Origin: Gammaproteobacteria bacterium
GTDB taxonomy: Bacteria; Pseudomonadota; Gammaproteobacteria; PS1; Pseudothioglobaceae
DNA length: 7,964 nucleotides
Direction: 5' to 3'
NCBI GenBank assembly: GCA_028599035.1
Contig: JAQRMT010000068.1
Coordinates: forward strand, 1-7,964
Shown: piece after piece, positions 1 through 5,935 of the stretch
Layout: each line of letters begins with the position of its first letter
Numbering within the stretch: position 1 is the stretch's first letter
The notes under the pieces: model-generated
What the model saw: the letters and a program-made list of their open reading frames with translations, nothing else
The model's database searches: none
Told to the model about the DNA's origin: nothing
Program-made: the position numbers and the translations under genes

Positions 1-572
1 CCTGCATCAAAAATACCCGTTACAGTAAAGCGTTTAAACCTTGGTTGCATGCCGAGAATATTGACAGACAATTGCGGCGTTAACAAGGTAACTTTATCGC
101 CTATGATTACGCCCAATTCTGTCGCCAAACCCGTGCCAATTAAGACACTAGATTTACCCAACTCAGTATTACCAGATTTTATGTTGTTCAACAAAACAGA
201 GGTTTTCCTCTCTAACTCTGGTTTGACTCCTCTAACACTGATGCCTTGAGAGCCAAACGGGGTATTGATAAGTGCATATTTTTGTATGTAAGGTGAGGCA
301 TCAACCACATTCGGGTGTTGGTTAATTTTCGTTTGTAATTCTTGCCAATTCTCGATTTTGCCACCATATTCTGAAATGTAGGAATGTGAAATAGCGCCCA
401 ACACCCTATCACGCAACTCCTTATGAAAACCATTCATCACTGACAAAACAGTAATCAGTGTCATCATGCCAAGCACTAACCCAACAATAGAGACGCCAGA
501 AATGAAAGAAACAAAGCCTTTTTTACGACTGGATCGTAAATACTGGTTAGAAATTTTAAATTCGATACTCAT
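1..572 (-). CDS. LolC/LolE-family lipoprotein-releasing permease (N-terminal part, cut by window edge)
   Basis: This is the inner-membrane permease of the LolCDE ABC transporter, which extracts lipoproteins from the inner membrane and passes them to LolA. The ATG at 572 opens a frame that stays open for 190 codons to the window edge, so the C-terminal half is missing. It begins MSIEFKISNQYLRSSRKKGF. A long hydrophobic first membrane segment spans about residues 20–48 and ends in VLSVMNGF, a typical LolC/LolE signature. The rest is a periplasmic domain, including GTGLATELGV (residues 146–155) and RFTVTGIFDA at the edge. No in-frame start lies further upstream, and the ribosome site is weak. 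LolC and LolE cannot be separated here, because the distinguishing C-terminal part and the lolD neighbour lie outside. It is transcribed divergently from the psiE-like gene. The family is sure; the subunit is not. Confidence 0.92.
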   Translation of the reverse strand, partial: MSIEFKISNQYLRSSRKKGFVSFISGVSIVGLVLGMMTLITVLSVMNGFHKELRDRVLGAISHSYISEYGGKIENWQELQTKINQHPNVVDASPYIQKYALINTPFGSQGISVRGVKPELERKTSVLLNNIKSGNTELGKSSVLIGTGLATELGVIIGDKVTLLTPQLSVNILGMQPRFKRFTVTGIFDA

Positions 573-627
573 GGTGCTGATATTTTGTCATAATTAGCAC
601 TTTAAAAGTAAAAAAAGGAAGAAACAG
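573..627. promoter_or_regulatory. Divergent intergenic region between the lolC/E-like and psiE-like genes
   Basis: These 55 bp must hold, or sit next to, the start signals of two oppositely directed genes. Visible elements are TTGTCA at 585–590 (5 of 6 matches to a sigma-70 -35 box on the plus strand), CATAAT at 589–594, and an A-rich stretch ending in a clear Shine-Dalgarno AGGAAG at 616–621, six bases before the psiE-like ATG. No well-spaced -35/-10 pair was found for either direction, so the exact promoters are unresolved and may lie inside the neighbouring coding sequence. Confidence 0.35.
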
Positions 628-1053
628 ATGACAAATATAAATATCAAAAATAAAATTGACCAATTGGGCAATACGATGATTGAGGCTTTTCATATTATTG
701 GTCTGTTCGTGGTTGGTGGCACCATTGTATGGTCGGCTGCACATGAATATTTGCAAATTATGCAGCATGAGTCAGGCTTTGCCTCACTTAAAGATATCTT
801 ACTGCTGTTTATTTATTTGGAATTAGGGGCAATGACAGGTATTTACTTTAAAACTCACAGAATGCCTGTTGTTTTTCTAATCTTTATTGCCATTACTGCC
901 GTTACTCGTTTCTTAGTGATTGACATGAAATCTTTAGTAGAAAATGATAAATTTAATTTAATTATTTTAGTGCTTTCAATTTTGATATTAGCAATGGCGG
1001 CAGGCGTGTTGAAATTTACCGAGAAAAAATACCAATCTGATAGTGATTATTAA
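628..1053 (+). CDS. psiE: PsiE-family membrane protein
   Basis: A 141-residue integral membrane protein resembling PsiE, the phosphate-starvation-inducible protein E of E. coli (about 136 residues), whose molecular role is unknown. Four hydrophobic segments are seen at about residues 18–42, 56–76, 79–98 and 109–130. The most family-like stretch is YLELGAMTGIYF, followed by THRMPVVFLIFIAITAVTR at the second and third segments. The C-terminus is short, charged and probably cytoplasmic. The ATG has a good Shine-Dalgarno, AGGAAG. The gene ends inside lpxK (11-bp overlap with its GTG start), so it appears to be the first gene of the lpxK–kdsB–folD operon. Whether phosphate regulates it here cannot be shown; only a half-site resembling a Pho box is present upstream. 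Family assignment is good, function unknown. Confidence 0.85.
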   Translation: MTNINIKNKIDQLGNTMIEAFHIIGLFVVGGTIVWSAAHEYLQIMQHESGFASLKDILLLFIYLELGAMTGIYFKTHRMPVVFLIFIAITAVTRFLVIDMKSLVENDKFNLIILVLSILILAMAAGVLKFTEKKYQSDSDY

Positions 1054-1999
1054 CTTAAATACGAAAGGTATTATTAATTATGTATTATTGCCATTCTCGG
1101 TAATTTTTTATCTGTTATCGCTTGTTAGAAAAGGACTTTACCGCATTGGCTTGTTAACCACACATAGTTTTGACGCACCTGTGGTGGTGGTGGGCAATAT
1201 CACCGTTGGCGGCACAGGAAAAACCCCTATTGTGATTGCCTTGGTTGAACATTTCAAACAACAGGGCAAAAAAGTCGGCGTGGTTTCACGAGGTTATGGT
1301 GCAAAATTAAAAAACTCAACCTCTCAATTAGTAAGTGAAAATTCAAACGCTAATGAGGTGGGGGACGAACCAATGCTAATCTATTGGCAGACTAAAGTGG
1401 CAGTTATGGTGAATAAAAATCGTGCGCAAGCAGTGCGGGATTTAATCACTCAACATAAGGTAGATATTATTATTAGCGATGATGGCTTACAGCATTACGC
1501 CATGGAGCGCAATGTTGAGATTGCTGTGATTGATGGAAAACGGCGTTTTGGCAATGGTTTTTTTCTGCCTGCGGGCCCGCTAAGGGAGTCGGTTGCAAGA
1601 CTAGATAGCGTTGATTTTGCCATTAACAATGGTGCACAGCACGGCGGTGAATTTTCATCAAAATTAACGCCAAAAACATTCATTAATTTATCCACAGGCA
1701 CAGTGCAAGCGCTTGATTTTTTCAACAATCAAACTTGCTACGGCGTAGCGGGTATTGGACATCCTCAACGCTTTTTTAACACCCTATCTGAGCTTGGTGT
1801 ATTAGTAAAACCTCATGCATTTGCTGATCATTATGTTTTTACTCAAGAAGATTTAAACTTTACCGAGGATTATCCAATTATTATGACAGCCAAGGATTGT
1901 GTAAAATGTAGAAAATTCGCAACACAGCAGATGTGGTATTTGCATTCTGAGGTTGATTTGGGCGATGATTTTTTGACAAAACTGGATGCTAAATTATGA
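1043..1999 (+). CDS. lpxK: Tetraacyldisaccharide 4'-kinase LpxK
   Basis: LpxK phosphorylates the 4' position of tetraacyldisaccharide-1-phosphate to make lipid IVA, the sixth step of lipid A synthesis, at the cytoplasmic face of the inner membrane. The 318 residues compare with 328 in E. coli. A hydrophobic N-terminal anchor (about 12–28) is followed by the P-loop GNITVGGTGKTP (51–62), SRGYG (82–86), GDEP (107–110, giving the probable catalytic Asp108 and Glu109), SDDGLQHY (145–152), RRFGNGFFLPAGPLRE (167–182), AGIGHP (236–241), and ADHY (His263, the expected partner of Asp108). TAKDCVKC near the end matches the usual TEKDAVKC. The start is a GTG inside the psiE-like gene; the N-terminal alignment with E. 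coli LpxK supports it, although the ribosome site is weak and coupling to psiE is likely. The TGA overlaps the next ATG by four bases. Confidence 0.97.
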   Translation: MIINLNTKGIINYVLLPFSVIFYLLSLVRKGLYRIGLLTTHSFDAPVVVVGNITVGGTGKTPIVIALVEHFKQQGKKVGVVSRGYGAKLKNSTSQLVSENSNANEVGDEPMLIYWQTKVAVMVNKNRAQAVRDLITQHKVDIIISDDGLQHYAMERNVEIAVIDGKRRFGNGFFLPAGPLRESVARLDSVDFAINNGAQHGGEFSSKLTPKTFINLSTGTVQALDFFNNQTCYGVAGIGHPQRFFNTLSELGVLVKPHAFADHYVFTQEDLNFTEDYPIIMTAKDCVKCRKFATQQMWYLHSEVDLGDDFLTKLDAKL

Positions 2000-2157
2000 T
2001 TGATGAGTCTTTATTAAAATTACTAGTTTGCCCGCAAAGCAAAGCACCACTCAAGCAAGTGGGAGATGAGTTGATTTGTGAAACTAGCGGCTTGGCATAT
2101 CCTATTGTCGATGGCATTCCTGTTTTACTAGTTGACGAGGCAAGAAAAACAAACTAA
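1996..2157 (+). CDS. Trm112/YcaR-like small protein
   Basis: A 53-residue protein of the Trm112 (YcaR, UPF0434) family, found between lpxK and kdsB in many gammaproteobacteria, including E. coli. The core reads LLVCPQSKAPL (residues 9–19), then ELICETSGLAYPIVDGIPVL (25–44), which is the family signature. E. coli YcaR has CPVC at the first site. Here only Cys12 and Cys28 remain, and the second Cys of the CPxC pair is Ser, so a four-cysteine zinc site is not present; relatives with few cysteines are known. Eukaryotic and archaeal Trm112 activates methyltransferases, but the role of the bacterial form is not settled. The ATG overlaps the lpxK stop (ATGA), and the TAA shares one base with the kdsB ATG (TAATG). 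It is short but well supported by sequence and position. Confidence 0.9.
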   Translation: MIDESLLKLLVCPQSKAPLKQVGDELICETSGLAYPIVDGIPVLLVDEARKTN

Positions 2158-2891
2158 TGGATTTTTCCGTTATCATTCCCGCCCGCTACGCATCAACTCG
2201 ATTGAAGGCTAAGTTATTACAAGACATTCATGGTAAACCCCTTATTCAACACACCTATGAAAACGCCAAAAACAGCGGTGCATCCAGTGTGATTATTGCT
2301 ACCGATGACGATCGCATTAACAACATCGCCCAAGATTTTGGTGCAACGGTTTGTATGACTAGCAGCGCCCACACCTCTGGTACTTCGCGTATTGCCGAAG
2401 TGTTAGAAACATTCAATATTGACGACGAGCAAGTGGTTGTCAATGTGCAAGGCGATGAACCCATGCTAGGGGCACAAGTTATCCAACAGGTAGCGCAAAA
2501 TTTAATGGATTCAAAAATGCAAATGGCAACGCTGTGCGAAAAGGTAACAGATAAAGCGCAATACTTAGATCCAAACTGCGTAAAAGTGGTGTTTGATAAA
2601 TTTGGCAAGGCTCTGTATTTTTCACGCTCACCCATTCCCGCTTTTCGTAACCAACAAGATTTTAATGCTGAACTGTGTTTTAAGCATATTGGTATTTATG
2701 CTTATCACTCAAGTTTTATCAAACAGTATTTAACGATGGAAAGTTCGGACTACGAACAAGTGGAAAAATTAGAACAGCTCACTGTACTAAAGGAAGGATT
2801 TGATATACACATTAGTAAGGCCTGTGCGCCTGTGGGTTTCGGTGTAGATACGCAAGCAGATTTAGAAAAAGTAAGGGAAGCATTAGTATGA
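2157..2891 (+). CDS. kdsB: 3-deoxy-manno-octulosonate cytidylyltransferase (CMP-Kdo synthetase)
   Basis: KdsB joins CTP and Kdo to give CMP-Kdo, the activated sugar that WaaA attaches to lipid IVA, in the cytoplasm. The 244 residues match the usual ~248. The nucleotide-binding start IIPARYASTR (6–15) supplies Arg10, Arg15 and, four residues on, Lys19. VNVQGDEPM (95–103) holds the magnesium-binding Asp100. NCVKVVFD, ALYFSRSPIP (152–161), KHIGIYAY (176–183), YEQVEKLEQL (199–208) and GFGVDT (227–232, second metal-binding Asp231) complete the fold in the expected order. Two spots differ from the common form: RLKAKLL in place of RLPGKPL, and SGTSR (74–78) where SGTDR or SGTER is usual. The catalytic residues are still in place. 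It starts on the TAATG junction with the preceding gene and ends with an ATGA overlap into folD, so translation is probably coupled. Confidence 0.96.
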   Translation: MDFSVIIPARYASTRLKAKLLQDIHGKPLIQHTYENAKNSGASSVIIATDDDRINNIAQDFGATVCMTSSAHTSGTSRIAEVLETFNIDDEQVVVNVQGDEPMLGAQVIQQVAQNLMDSKMQMATLCEKVTDKAQYLDPNCVKVVFDKFGKALYFSRSPIPAFRNQQDFNAELCFKHIGIYAYHSSFIKQYLTMESSDYEQVEKLEQLTVLKEGFDIHISKACAPVGFGVDTQADLEKVREALV

Positions 2892-3724
2892 TTATTGACG
2901 GCAAAAAAATTGCACATGAGTTAAGGCAAGCTATCGCCAATCAAGTGGCATTACTTGAGCAAAAACCAGGTCTAGCTGTGATTTTGGTAGGCGATGACCC
3001 TGCCTCTGCTGTGTATGTGCGCAACAAGGACAACGCTTGCAAGGAAGTGGGTTTTTATTCTGAAAAAATCAACAAACCAGCAAATATCACTCAAACAGAA
3101 TTATTAGCTGAAATTGAACGCCTAAATAATGATGACAGCATTGATGGCATCCTAGTGCAATTGCCATTGCCAAACCACTTAGATGCCAATCAGGTGATTG
3201 AAACCATTAATCCAGAAAAAGATGTAGACGGGTTTCACAGTGAAAATATCGGAAAATTGATGCAAAACAAACCTTTTTTACGCCCATGCACACCCAAAGG
3301 CGTAATGATCCTGCTTAAGATCACTGGCGTGGATTTAGTCGGCAAAAATTGCGTCGTTGTAGGTGCATCAAATATTGTGGGACGACCAATGGCATGCGAG
3401 TTGTTAAACGCTCGTGCCACAGTAACCATTTGCAATAGCAAAACCCAGGATTTATCCAGCAAACTCAAACAAGCCGATATTGTTGTAGTGGCCGTTGGCA
3501 TCCCAAAAATGATTCAAGCAAATTGGATTAAATCTGGCGCAATTGTGATTGATGTTGGCATCAATAGACTGGATAATGGTCGCCTAGTTGGTGATGTGGA
3601 TTTTGATACCGCTAAAGAAGTTGCTAGTTGGATTACACCCGTACCAGGCGGCGTTGGACCGATGACAATTGCCACGCTATTAGAAAACACATTAACTGCC
3701 CACAAGGCAAGGAAACAAAAATGA
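2888..3724 (+). CDS. folD: Bifunctional methylene-THF dehydrogenase / methenyl-THF cyclohydrolase FolD
   Basis: FolD interconverts 5,10-methylene-, 5,10-methenyl- and 10-formyl-tetrahydrofolate using NADP. It supplies formyl groups for purines and for initiator tRNA. The 278 residues are close to the usual ~285. Seen in order: AVYVRNKDNAC (41–51) with Tyr43 and the catalytic Lys47, GILVQLPLP (87–95) with Gln91, DVDGF (112–116), PCTPKGVM (133–140), the Rossmann signature GASNIVGRP (159–167), CNSKT (182–186, where CHSxT is usual), and PVPGGVGPMTIATLLENT (251–268). Every signature block is intact. The ATG overlaps the kdsB stop by four bases, and its own TGA overlaps the next ATG by four. The gene lies in an envelope operon rather than beside purine genes, but purE and purK lie nearby on the opposite strand. 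Confidence 0.98.
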   Translation: MIIDGKKIAHELRQAIANQVALLEQKPGLAVILVGDDPASAVYVRNKDNACKEVGFYSEKINKPANITQTELLAEIERLNNDDSIDGILVQLPLPNHLDANQVIETINPEKDVDGFHSENIGKLMQNKPFLRPCTPKGVMILLKITGVDLVGKNCVVVGASNIVGRPMACELLNARATVTICNSKTQDLSSKLKQADIVVVAVGIPKMIQANWIKSGAIVIDVGINRLDNGRLVGDVDFDTAKEVASWITPVPGGVGPMTIATLLENTLTAHKARKQK

Positions 3725-4095
3725 AATTATTATTAAAAGCTTTTAGAAATGGATTGGGTGCAATTATTGCCCTTATTAGCTGGCTAATTCCAGTAAGTAA
3801 AGTCAAGCGAAGCATTGAACAGCAGCAAAAAGTAGACGAACAAACTGCCAATATTGAGTTATATCAATTTTTCGGTTGCCCATTCTGCATCAAAACCAGA
3901 AGAGCAATTAGACGCTTAAACCTTAAAATTATTACCCGAGATGCACAAAATAGAAAAGGTGTTTTTAGAGCAGAATTACTCAAAGAAACAGGCAAAGTGC
4001 AAGTGCCTTGTTTAAAAATCACCACAGACGATAAAGTTGAATGGATGCTTGAGACTTCTGAGATTATTACCTATTTAGAAAAACGCTTTGGCTAA
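3721..4095 (+). CDS. Membrane-anchored glutaredoxin-like protein (GST N-terminal / thioredoxin fold)
   Basis: A 124-residue protein with a single hydrophobic segment (about residues 9–25) followed by a basic patch KVKRS. That suggests an inner-membrane anchor with the rest in the cytoplasm (positive-inside rule). The soluble part is a glutaredoxin-type thioredoxin fold: ELYQFFGCPFCIKTRRAI with the redox pair Cys53/Cys56 (CPFC), VQVPCL (93–98) with the cis-proline typical of the fold, and LETSEIITYLEKRF (110–123), the glutathione-binding end seen in glutaredoxins and GST N-terminal domains. Conserved hypothetical relatives are labelled glutaredoxin or GST-like; the substrate is unknown. The ATG at 3721 overlaps the folD stop (ATGA) and has AAGG at 3709–3712, which favours it over an in-frame ATG at 3628 deep inside folD. 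It is the last gene of the operon. Confidence 0.85.
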   Translation: MKLLLKAFRNGLGAIIALISWLIPVSKVKRSIEQQQKVDEQTANIELYQFFGCPFCIKTRRAIRRLNLKIITRDAQNRKGVFRAELLKETGKVQVPCLKITTDDKVEWMLETSEIITYLEKRFG

Positions 4096-4331
4096 ATAAC
4101 TTAAAAGCAACTAAGGAGACCTTTGCATAAATAGAGGTGATTAGCAAAATTCAATTTTTACCCCCAAGGGGCATTGAACAGAATACCAGATTGGTGATTT
4201 TCTTAAACTTGTCCTAGCAGGGTTAGCGCTACACAGCAATCCTCTAGGAGGGTTAGCGACACCCAGCAATCCTCTAGGAGGGTTAGCGCTACACAGCAAT
4301 CCTCTAGGAGGGTTAGCGACACCCAGCAATC
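4096..4331. other. Convergent intergenic region carrying tandem repeats
   Basis: This 236-bp gap separates the ends of the glutaredoxin-like gene and purK. The first ~115 bp hold an inverted repeat near 4150–4178 and no convincing gene. The last 120 bp are four 30-bp tandem repeats. No classical terminator (GC-rich stem followed by a T-run) was found for either operon. The repeats themselves can form small hairpins and may serve that end. Confidence 0.8.
4150..4178. other. Inverted repeat, possible hairpin
   Basis: TTCAAT at 4150–4155 is the exact reverse complement of ATTGAA at 4173–4178. Between them CCCC (4162–4165) and GGGG (4168–4171) form an inner stem around a two-base AA centre. The outer and inner stems are separated by an uneven bulge: six bases on the left and one on the right. 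No T-run follows on either strand, so it is a poor intrinsic terminator. It could still mark transcript ends of the convergent operons. Confidence 0.4.
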
Positions 4332-4333
4332 CT
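4211..4333. repeat. 30-bp tandem repeat, four copies in alternating A-B-A-B form
   Basis: Four copies lie at 4211–4240 (A, diverged at its left end), 4241–4270 (B), 4271–4300 (A) and 4301–4330 (B), plus three bases of a fifth. Every unit after the first opens cctctaggagggttagcg. Type A then has ctacacagcaat and type B has acacccagcaat, which differ at three positions. The true period is therefore 60 bp: 4219–4273 is identical to 4279–4333. At each of the three inner junctions (4238–4254, 4268–4284, 4298–4314) AATCCTC-TAG-GAGGGTT can fold into a 7-bp stem with one G-T pair. Type A also contains the palindrome TAGCGCTA. The array runs two bases into the purK stop codon. Confidence 0.97.
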
Positions 4334-5420
4334 AAGGCAAGAAGCTTTTTAAGCTCTCAATACTTGCATCCAATTCAGCTTGAGAGTTCGCTGTAATATT
4401 AATATGCCCCAACTTCCTATTAACGCGCTCTTTTTTATCGTATAAGTGTAGATGTGCATTCGCTATATTTAGCACAGCATCGGTATTGCCAATCTTGCCA
4501 ATAATATTAATCATTGCACAAAAAGGATGGGTAAGCATGGTGTCGCCGAGCGGCATACCTGTAATAGCGCGCACATGGTTTTCAAACTGAGAAGTGTTAG
4601 CACCTTCAATACTCCAATGTCCTGAATTATGCACGCGAGGCGCCATTTCATTAACCACTAATCCCTCTTTTGTTTCAAATAATTCAATGGTTAAAACGCC
4701 AATATGGCCCATTTCATCAAGCAAAGTTTGCATATAATGTTCGGCAGTTTTTTGCACACCCTTGTCAATATTTTGTGCAGGAGCAATACTCAATCGTAAG
4801 ATGCCCTCATGATGATCGTTTTCAACCAAAGGATAGTATTTGTATTCGTTATTGATACCACGCACGGCAATCAGTGAAAGTTCACGCTTAAAATCAACAA
4901 AACCCTCTAAAATTGATTCAACGCCATTCATACTGTCCCACGCTTCGGTGGTTTGATTGGCATCACGCATCAAGAATTGGCCTTTACCATCATAACCTTC
5001 AGTTGCCGTTTTTAAAATAGCTGGCAAGCCAATTACCTCAAGCGCTTGCTTTAAATCTGACTCAGAATTAACCATTTTATAAGGCGCACAAGGGATATTT
5101 AACTGGTCAAATAATGCCTTTTCACGGCCACGATGTTGGGTAATAAAGAGTGATTTTTCGCCCGGATAGACCGCAACGGTTTTGCTGATTTCTTTAACAA
5201 CTGCCACATCGGTGTTCTCACTTTCAAAAGTAATCACATCGGCAAATTCAACCAGAGAGTCAACATTATCGGCATTATCTTCGAGTGCAAACATACGCCC
5301 AAGCAATGACGAAGGCTCGTTGTGAGTATTGCCCGAAAAACCAAACTGATGATTGAGAGGATAACCTGCAATAGCAAGCATTCTTCCTAATTGACCTGCA
5401 CCTAAAACGCCAATTTTCAT
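4332..5420 (-). CDS. purK: 5-(carboxyamino)imidazole ribonucleotide synthase PurK
   Basis: PurK uses ATP and bicarbonate to convert AIR to N5-CAIR, which PurE then rearranges in de novo purine synthesis. The 362 residues fit the family (~355–380). The N-terminal dinucleotide-like fold is MKIGVLGAGQLGRML; the ATP-grasp core shows VITFESENTD (62–71), KTATEGYDGKGQF (137–149), LEGFVDFKRELSLIAVR (171–187) and NEMAPRVHNSGHWS (257–270), the last being diagnostic for PurK. The ATG follows the purE stop with no spacer, and no strong ribosome site is seen, so translational coupling to purE is likely. The TAG stop lies on the edge of the tandem-repeat array, so the extreme C-terminus may have been trimmed or altered by repeat growth; the last residues (ESLKSFLP) look normal for the family. 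Confidence 0.97.
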   Translation of the reverse strand: MKIGVLGAGQLGRMLAIAGYPLNHQFGFSGNTHNEPSSLLGRMFALEDNADNVDSLVEFADVITFESENTDVAVVKEISKTVAVYPGEKSLFITQHRGREKALFDQLNIPCAPYKMVNSESDLKQALEVIGLPAILKTATEGYDGKGQFLMRDANQTTEAWDSMNGVESILEGFVDFKRELSLIAVRGINNEYKYYPLVENDHHEGILRLSIAPAQNIDKGVQKTAEHYMQTLLDEMGHIGVLTIELFETKEGLVVNEMAPRVHNSGHWSIEGANTSQFENHVRAITGMPLGDTMLTHPFCAMINIIGKIGNTDAVLNIANAHLHLYDKKERVNRKLGHINITANSQAELDASIESLKSFLP

Positions 5421-5909
5421 TTAATCTTGAGGGTTAGGGTTATCTAAAACACTTTGTGTTTGTTTGGCTCTAAAGTCTGCTACTTTAGTCCTTACAGCCT
5501 CATCTTCATTGGCAATAATTTGTGCTGCCAAAATACCAGCATTTTTAGCACCTGCCTCACCAATCGCAAGCGTGCCAACAGGAATGCCGCCCGGCATTTG
5601 CACAATAGATAATAAAGAATCTTGCCCACTAAGCGCTCGTGATTGCACAGGAACGCCTAACACTGGCACAATGGTTTTACTTGCCACCATGCCCGGTAAA
5701 TGCGCTGCTCCACCTGCGCCTGCAATAATTACTTTCAATCCACGATCAAGTGCACTTGATGCGTAGTCAAACATTAAGTCAGGGGTGCGATGTGCCGATA
5801 CCACTTTCACTTCATAGGAAACGCCAAGTTCTTTTAACATTTCCACTGCATTTTTCATGGTTGGCCAATCAGATTTTGACCCCATAATAACACCAACAAG
5901 TGCGCTCAT
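5421..5909 (-). CDS. purE: N5-carboxyaminoimidazole ribonucleotide mutase PurE (class I)
   Basis: PurE class I moves the carboxyl group of N5-CAIR to give CAIR, the step after PurK. The 162-residue product has VGVIMGSKSDWPTM (5–18), SAHRTPD (38–44) with the catalytic His40, AGAGGAAHLPGM (63–74) with His70, VPVQSRALSGQDSLLS (86–101) and MPGGIPVGTLAIG (105–117), all standard for the family. The partner purK directly downstream confirms class I. The chosen start is the ATG at 5909: GGAG lies five to nine bases before it. A TTG at 5921 would add MEKS, but it uses the Shine-Dalgarno as coding sequence. The spacing to bioH is 26 bp, and purE ends exactly where purK begins, so the genes are very probably cotranscribed. 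Confidence 0.97.
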   Translation of the reverse strand: MSALVGVIMGSKSDWPTMKNAVEMLKELGVSYEVKVVSAHRTPDLMFDYASSALDRGLKVIIAGAGGAAHLPGMVASKTIVPVLGVPVQSRALSGQDSLLSIVQMPGGIPVGTLAIGEAGAKNAGILAAQIIANEDEAVRTKVADFRAKQTQSVLDNPNPQD

Positions 5910-5920
5910 TGATTTCTCCA
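5910..5920 (-). promoter_or_regulatory. Ribosome binding site that fixes the purE start
   Basis: Read on the minus strand, GGAGA lies just upstream of the ATG at 5909, with the usual short spacing. It is the clearest ribosome site in the leftward operon and supports 5909 over the upstream TTG at 5921. Confidence 0.75.
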
Positions 5921-5935
5921 AAGTTTGCGTATGGC

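Noticed and set aside
212..433. 73-codon minus-strand open frame in the lolC/E region
   Set aside because: It is out of frame with the clear LolC/LolE reading that spans 1–572 on the same strand.
2255..2635. 126-codon open frame on the minus strand inside kdsB
   Set aside because: It is antisense to a fully intact kdsB, has no recognisable domain and an odd cysteine/serine-rich composition; a shadow frame.
3628..4095. Longer 155-residue version of the glutaredoxin-like protein
   Set aside because: The extra 31 residues lie within the folD signature region in another frame and have no ribosome site; the ATG at 3721 fits the operon's ATGA pattern and the expected anchor.
4211..4333. CRISPR-like array of ~30-bp repeats
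   Set aside because: The units are directly adjacent with no unique spacers, and there are no cas genes nearby. It is a tandem repeat, not a CRISPR.
5464..5766. 100-codon plus-strand open frame inside purE
   Set aside because: It is antisense to intact purE with no family resemblance; alanine- and proline-rich composition is expected from the opposite strand.
5421..5921. purE starting at the TTG at 5921
   Set aside because: The first four codons would include the GGAG ribosome site of the ATG at 5909, and family members begin close to that ATG.
5910..5935. Purine riboswitch or PurR site before purE
   Set aside because: The gap to bioH is only 26 bp and holds no room for a riboswitch and no PurR-like palindrome.
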